This document shows positions 60,826 through 64,000 of a stretch of DNA of 64,000 nt, piece after piece. Made by a program: the position numbers and the translations under genes. Each line of letters starts with the position of its first letter. The stretch's first letter is position 1. The notes under the pieces were generated by a model. It was not told the origin of the DNA. It searched no databases and worked only from the letters and a program-made list of their open reading frames with translations. Source of the DNA: Dillenia suffruticosa (lineage: Eukaryota; Streptophyta; Magnoliopsida; Dilleniales; Dilleniaceae); assembly GCA_033439265.1 (NCBI GenBank), contig JAVTVX010000005.1, positions 5,900,001 through 5,964,000 on the forward strand. Direction: 5' to 3'.

Positions 60826-62536
60826 TGTCACGTACCCCAATTTAGTTGTATAATTAATAATGGAATGATAATACTCAAGTGAATTGAGTACATAATCGGG
60901 AATTTAGAAAATTAAGAAATAAGGGGATAAGAGTAAGGACAAAGAACAATGGGGATTTGAGATATTGAAAATCTATATCTTACAGGAAACTAAATACTCC
61001 AAAAATGAGATATATGAAATATCTAGAAAATAAGAAGGAAAAATCCTGATAATTGTTCTTTATATATCAAATAAGTTAAAACATATTTTTTTTGAATTTT
61101 TTTTTAAATTATTAGCTTTCCGAATAAAATCTATCAAAATTAATCATTTCGAATTTTGTTCTTAAAAGGGAGAGTTGACTTTTTATTTTTAAAAAATTAG
61201 ATTTTAAAACTATTTTTATTAAATCCAAATGGGGGTATTTCTTTGTCACGTATAATTCTTAAGTAAATGTTTTCATTTATTTAAATGATATTATACGGAA
61301 ATAAATATCCCGAACAATTAACCAGAATTATTGAATACGTAAAATACATTGAATCTTCACACAACCATCTTACCACCGACCAAAGGATAAGCACCACCGA
61401 CCATAATAAACATGTAATTAATATGTGTCCAAACAAATATCTTATATCAAAAGCAAGTGTCCTACATGATGAACAAGTATCCTACACATGTCAACAATCC
61501 ATGAAATGTGTTATCTATGATAAACAAGTGTCCTACGTATGTCTACAATCCATGAAAGAGAATGATGACTCATCATTTTCTAACATCTATAAATACCTCT
61601 TTCCCATTCCCATTCCAAATCATAAGCAAACCATGAGAAAAGAAAGAGGGAGAGAACAGGGAAAAAAGGAAGAGATAAAGAGAGAGAGAAAGAAAAAAGA
61701 GAAAGAAAAGAAAAGAAAAGAGCAGAGGGTGAAAGGGAAAAAACAAATTAGTTAAAGATCTTAGTTAACTTTTTGAGGTGAGTATCCTTTGTATTCATAT
61801 ATTTTTTATGCATAACTACCGTGATTTTCTACTACTATCATGATTTACTACTGTTACAATAATTTCCTACTGCTATATCAATATGTGTTTGTGATGTTGT
61901 ATAAGCAGGTATATGTGGAGATAGCTCGAGTAAATAAGTACTTTGTCAAACATCAAAATACATACCAGTAGCACCCTATTAATATGGATAGGAGGTTTGT
62001 CTACTTAATGCGAGGGAGAGTGATAGGCCTTTTCGGAAATGGATCTCATGGAAGGGATAAGGAGACTTTTCTTATGGAGAAATAAGATGAAAGTGAACCG
62101 TTACTTGTACTGTATTTTGTTACTATTATTATTAAATTATGCATGTTGTTGCTAGATTGAAAACTTTCTCAAAAGATTTTACAATAAGACTATTATCATA
62201 TAATTTTATAAACTTTTTTTTACACACGCACACACGTATCTCATTGGGTTATCAAGTTCATACAAAAAATTATTTTTAAATTCTGCAGGAACAAATATTA
62301 AGGAGGATTAGATGAATCAATAGAGATAACCTTGTTGTGGATAATCTCTCTAGTGTAGAAGTTCTGTTACTTTATCATATATAGAAAACTTTTGTAATAT
62401 GTTGTGATTTAAATAAATGAAAAATCTATTATTTTAGTATGATTTCCATTACCGTTCAAGTGACTGAGCCGTAATAAGAACGAGGTAGTCCGTCACCGAT
62501 GAAGCCCCAGCGAGGGGGTGGATTTAGGGCGTGATA
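60826..62536 (+). mobile_element. Second solo LTR, Ty3-gypsy type, 1.7 kb, inserted in copia element 3
   Basis: Starts TGTCACGTACCCCAATTTAG and ends GGATTTAGGGCGTGATA. Flanked by GGTAG (60821-60825) and GGTGG (62537-62541), a 5-bp duplication with one mismatch. A TATAAATA box lies at about 61590, followed by a purine-rich transcribed part. A roughly 67-bp unit (CAAGTGTCCTAC...CAATCCATGAAA) is repeated at about 61450-61560. No internal coding parts, so read as a solo LTR. Its sequence differs from the 3.0-kb one. Confidence 0.78.
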
Positions 62537-62541
62537 GGTGG

Positions 62542-63610
62542 GGAGTCTGATATACGCTTAGATATGTACGAGTTTGGATATTGCGTACATTATAGTAATG
62601 TATGATAGATATTTAAATAATTCGGGAATAGAATATTGGAAAGTAACCAATCGGGTCTTGTAGTTTTTACAAAAAACAAAAGGACATTTGCTCATATATT
62701 AGAAGACCAATCAGTTTGAGATTATTCGATATACTAAGTTCGATTTTGCAGAATGTCAAGATAATATGAAGGCTACAACATGCTACATCTACACGTTAGC
62801 AGGATGAGCCAATTTTTGGAAAAGTGTTAAATAATCTCTTACAATCTCTTCTACTATGGCGGCGGAATTCATAATGTATTGTGAAACATCCAACTATAGA
62901 ATATGGTTGCGAAACTTTATTACGGGACTACAGGTAATAGATGGCATTGATAGACCATTTAGATTATTGTATGACAATAACTCGATAGTGTTATATTTCA
63001 ATAACTACATGAATTTAACGATATCAAATCATATTGACATTAAGTTCCTAGTTGTCAAGAAAAAAATTTAAAGTGAACAATTGTCAATAGAGTACGTTAG
63101 CACAAATTTCATGATTGTACTCTTACCAAGGGATTGTCACCCAAAAGATTTATGAACATAATACTCATATGGGTGTCATCTTATTTCAGGATTTTTAGTT
63201 TTATTGGGAGTTTGTAATTTTAGATATTTATCTAATATAGACAATATTCGATTGTTTCAGTTTAAGGTTATTTTCCATGGAAATAAAAATTTAGTTTTGG
63301 ATTACACTCTAACATTAAGTGTGGTATATTTCATTAAAAATGATCAGTTGTAAATAGGTATGCTAAAGATCATATTGCATGACATTTTCATACTACACAT
63401 ATATATCATAATTCATTTTATTCGATTATATCAATTCACGTGACTATTGATAGGTTAAGTTACGAAAGAAATGTAACAAAAGTTACCTTGATTCTAAGTT
63501 AGTATAATTGATGAATCGAATTGGTTATCAATATATTTTAGTACTAAAAAAAAGTTGAATTTATTCGATTATTTCGCAATTATATAATTATAAAGTTTCA
63601 CATATAACTC
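62542..63610 (+). pseudogene. Reverse transcriptase tail and RNase H remnant of copia element 3
   Basis: Plus-strand remnants with copia RNase H features: TISSTMAAEFIMYCE, IWLRNFITGLQVID and LYDNNSIVLYF (about 62840-63000). Broken. Ends shortly before the polypurine tract at 63611. Confidence 0.8.
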
Positions 63611-63621
63611 AAGTGGAAGAT

Positions 63622-64000
63622 TATTGGATCATTAATCTAACATTGGGTTTATATGTTAAAATAATTTTGTATTGTATACTGTCATTTAAGTTAATCCCAT
63701 ATGAAAGTAATTTGCTAAGTTTAGAAATTTTGTAATTTGGGTTTACTATATCTCATAGGATATGAAAATAAATAAATAAATATATACCAATAGACATTTA
63801 CTATTTAGATAGGTTAAATTGAGAATTTCGAAAGGTGATTTAAAGACAGCTGGCATAAGCTGAATGGATAAATTTGGAAGGTAAAAGTAACCCTACAGCT
63901 TTAAAAGGATTATGGTTTTCAGGCCATTGCATCACTCTAATATTCTGATACTCCTACATACAAAGAAATTTTGTGAGAATACGTTTGATCTAAATGACCG
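63622..64000 (+). repeat. 3' LTR of copia element 3 (cut by window end)
   Basis: Starts TATTGGATCATTAATC directly after the purine tract AAGTGGAAGAT and follows the left LTR (49557-49983) along its length with about 18% difference by eye. The last ~50 bp and the right target-site copy lie outside the window. Confidence 0.85.

Larger units (their letters stand above)
49557..64000 (+). mobile_element. Ty1-copia element 3, old, broken and nested with three insertions; runs off the window
   Basis: Left LTR 49557-49983; a related right LTR starts at 63622 and is cut by the window end. Inside the left LTR a primer-binding-like TGGAATCAGAAG (about 49988) resembles the initiator-Met type, and a purine tract AAGTGGAAGAT (63611-63621) precedes the right LTR. 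Plus-strand remnants in copia order: gag (about 55340-55540), zinc knuckle (about 55660-55710), protease (about 55780-55990), integrase (about 56350-56740), reverse transcriptase (about 60190-60820) and RNase H (about 62680-63110). Homology halts at each inserted element and resumes beyond it. The inserts are a hAT transposon (50150-53771) and two gypsy-type solo LTRs (56749-59765, 60826-62536). The LTR pair differs at about 18% by eye, older than elements 1 and 2. It has many breaks. Confidence 0.85.

Noticed and set aside
61285-61755. Plus-strand 156-codon frame with a Lys/Glu-rich tail
   Set aside because: Lies within the 1.7-kb solo LTR; the tail is a purine-rich low-complexity tract and the middle is a short tandem repeat.

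Overview
The window is nuclear DNA from a dicot plant. The reasons are: spliced genes whose closest known relatives are plant genes (UBA2C, MORF8/RIP1, ankyrin/ITN1-like, a NUMOD3-domain protein), AT-rich intergenic DNA with many microsatellites, Ty1-copia and Ty3-gypsy LTR elements, hAT DNA transposons and a tRNA-derived SINE. The species cannot be named from the sequence alone.

Layout. 1-5.5 kb: AT-rich DNA with no gene seen. 5.5-7.9 kb (+): fragment of an ankyrin-repeat gene with a gag-like (UBN2-type) upstream exon. 8-11.2 kb: no gene recognised. 11.2-12.9 kb (-): a decayed gene, tentatively ATI3-like, with one frame change and three further in-frame stops. 13.4-20.9 kb: no convincing coding DNA; part of it is probably the 3' untranslated region and introns of the next gene. 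20.9-22.2 kb (-): an intact UBA2C-type two-RRM RNA-binding protein. 23.4-29.9 kb (-): Ty1-copia element 1 with paired LTRs and a perfect target-site duplication. 30.7-41.2 kb (+): a NUMOD3-domain host gene, now a pseudogene; one of its introns holds a SINE, and that SINE is split by Ty1-copia element 2 (32.6-38.5 kb, -). 41.9-45.1 kb (-): an intact four-exon MORF8/RIP1-type organelle RNA-editing factor. 46.5-47.2 kb: a non-autonomous hAT element. 48.0-49.2 kb (+): decayed coding-like DNA that I do not recognise. 49.6-64.0 kb (+): Ty1-copia element 3, old and broken, swollen by three insertions: a hAT transposon (50.15-53.77 kb) and two solo gypsy-type LTRs (56.75-59.77 and 60.83-62.54 kb). Its right LTR runs off the window.

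Functionally, only two host genes look intact: the UBA2C-like gene (nuclear mRNA metabolism and stress) and the MORF8-like gene (C-to-U RNA editing in mitochondria and plastids). They are about 20 kb apart, and nothing suggests that they work together. The rest records gene decay and layered transposon insertion. Target-site duplications give the order of several events: SINE before copia 2, and copia 3 before the hAT and the two gypsy-type LTRs. I saw no clearly new biological system. The most informative structures are the two nests, the SINE interrupted inside a dead NUMOD3 gene, the hAT ends rich in CGGCCCGG, and the stem-loop cluster in the leader of copia 1.
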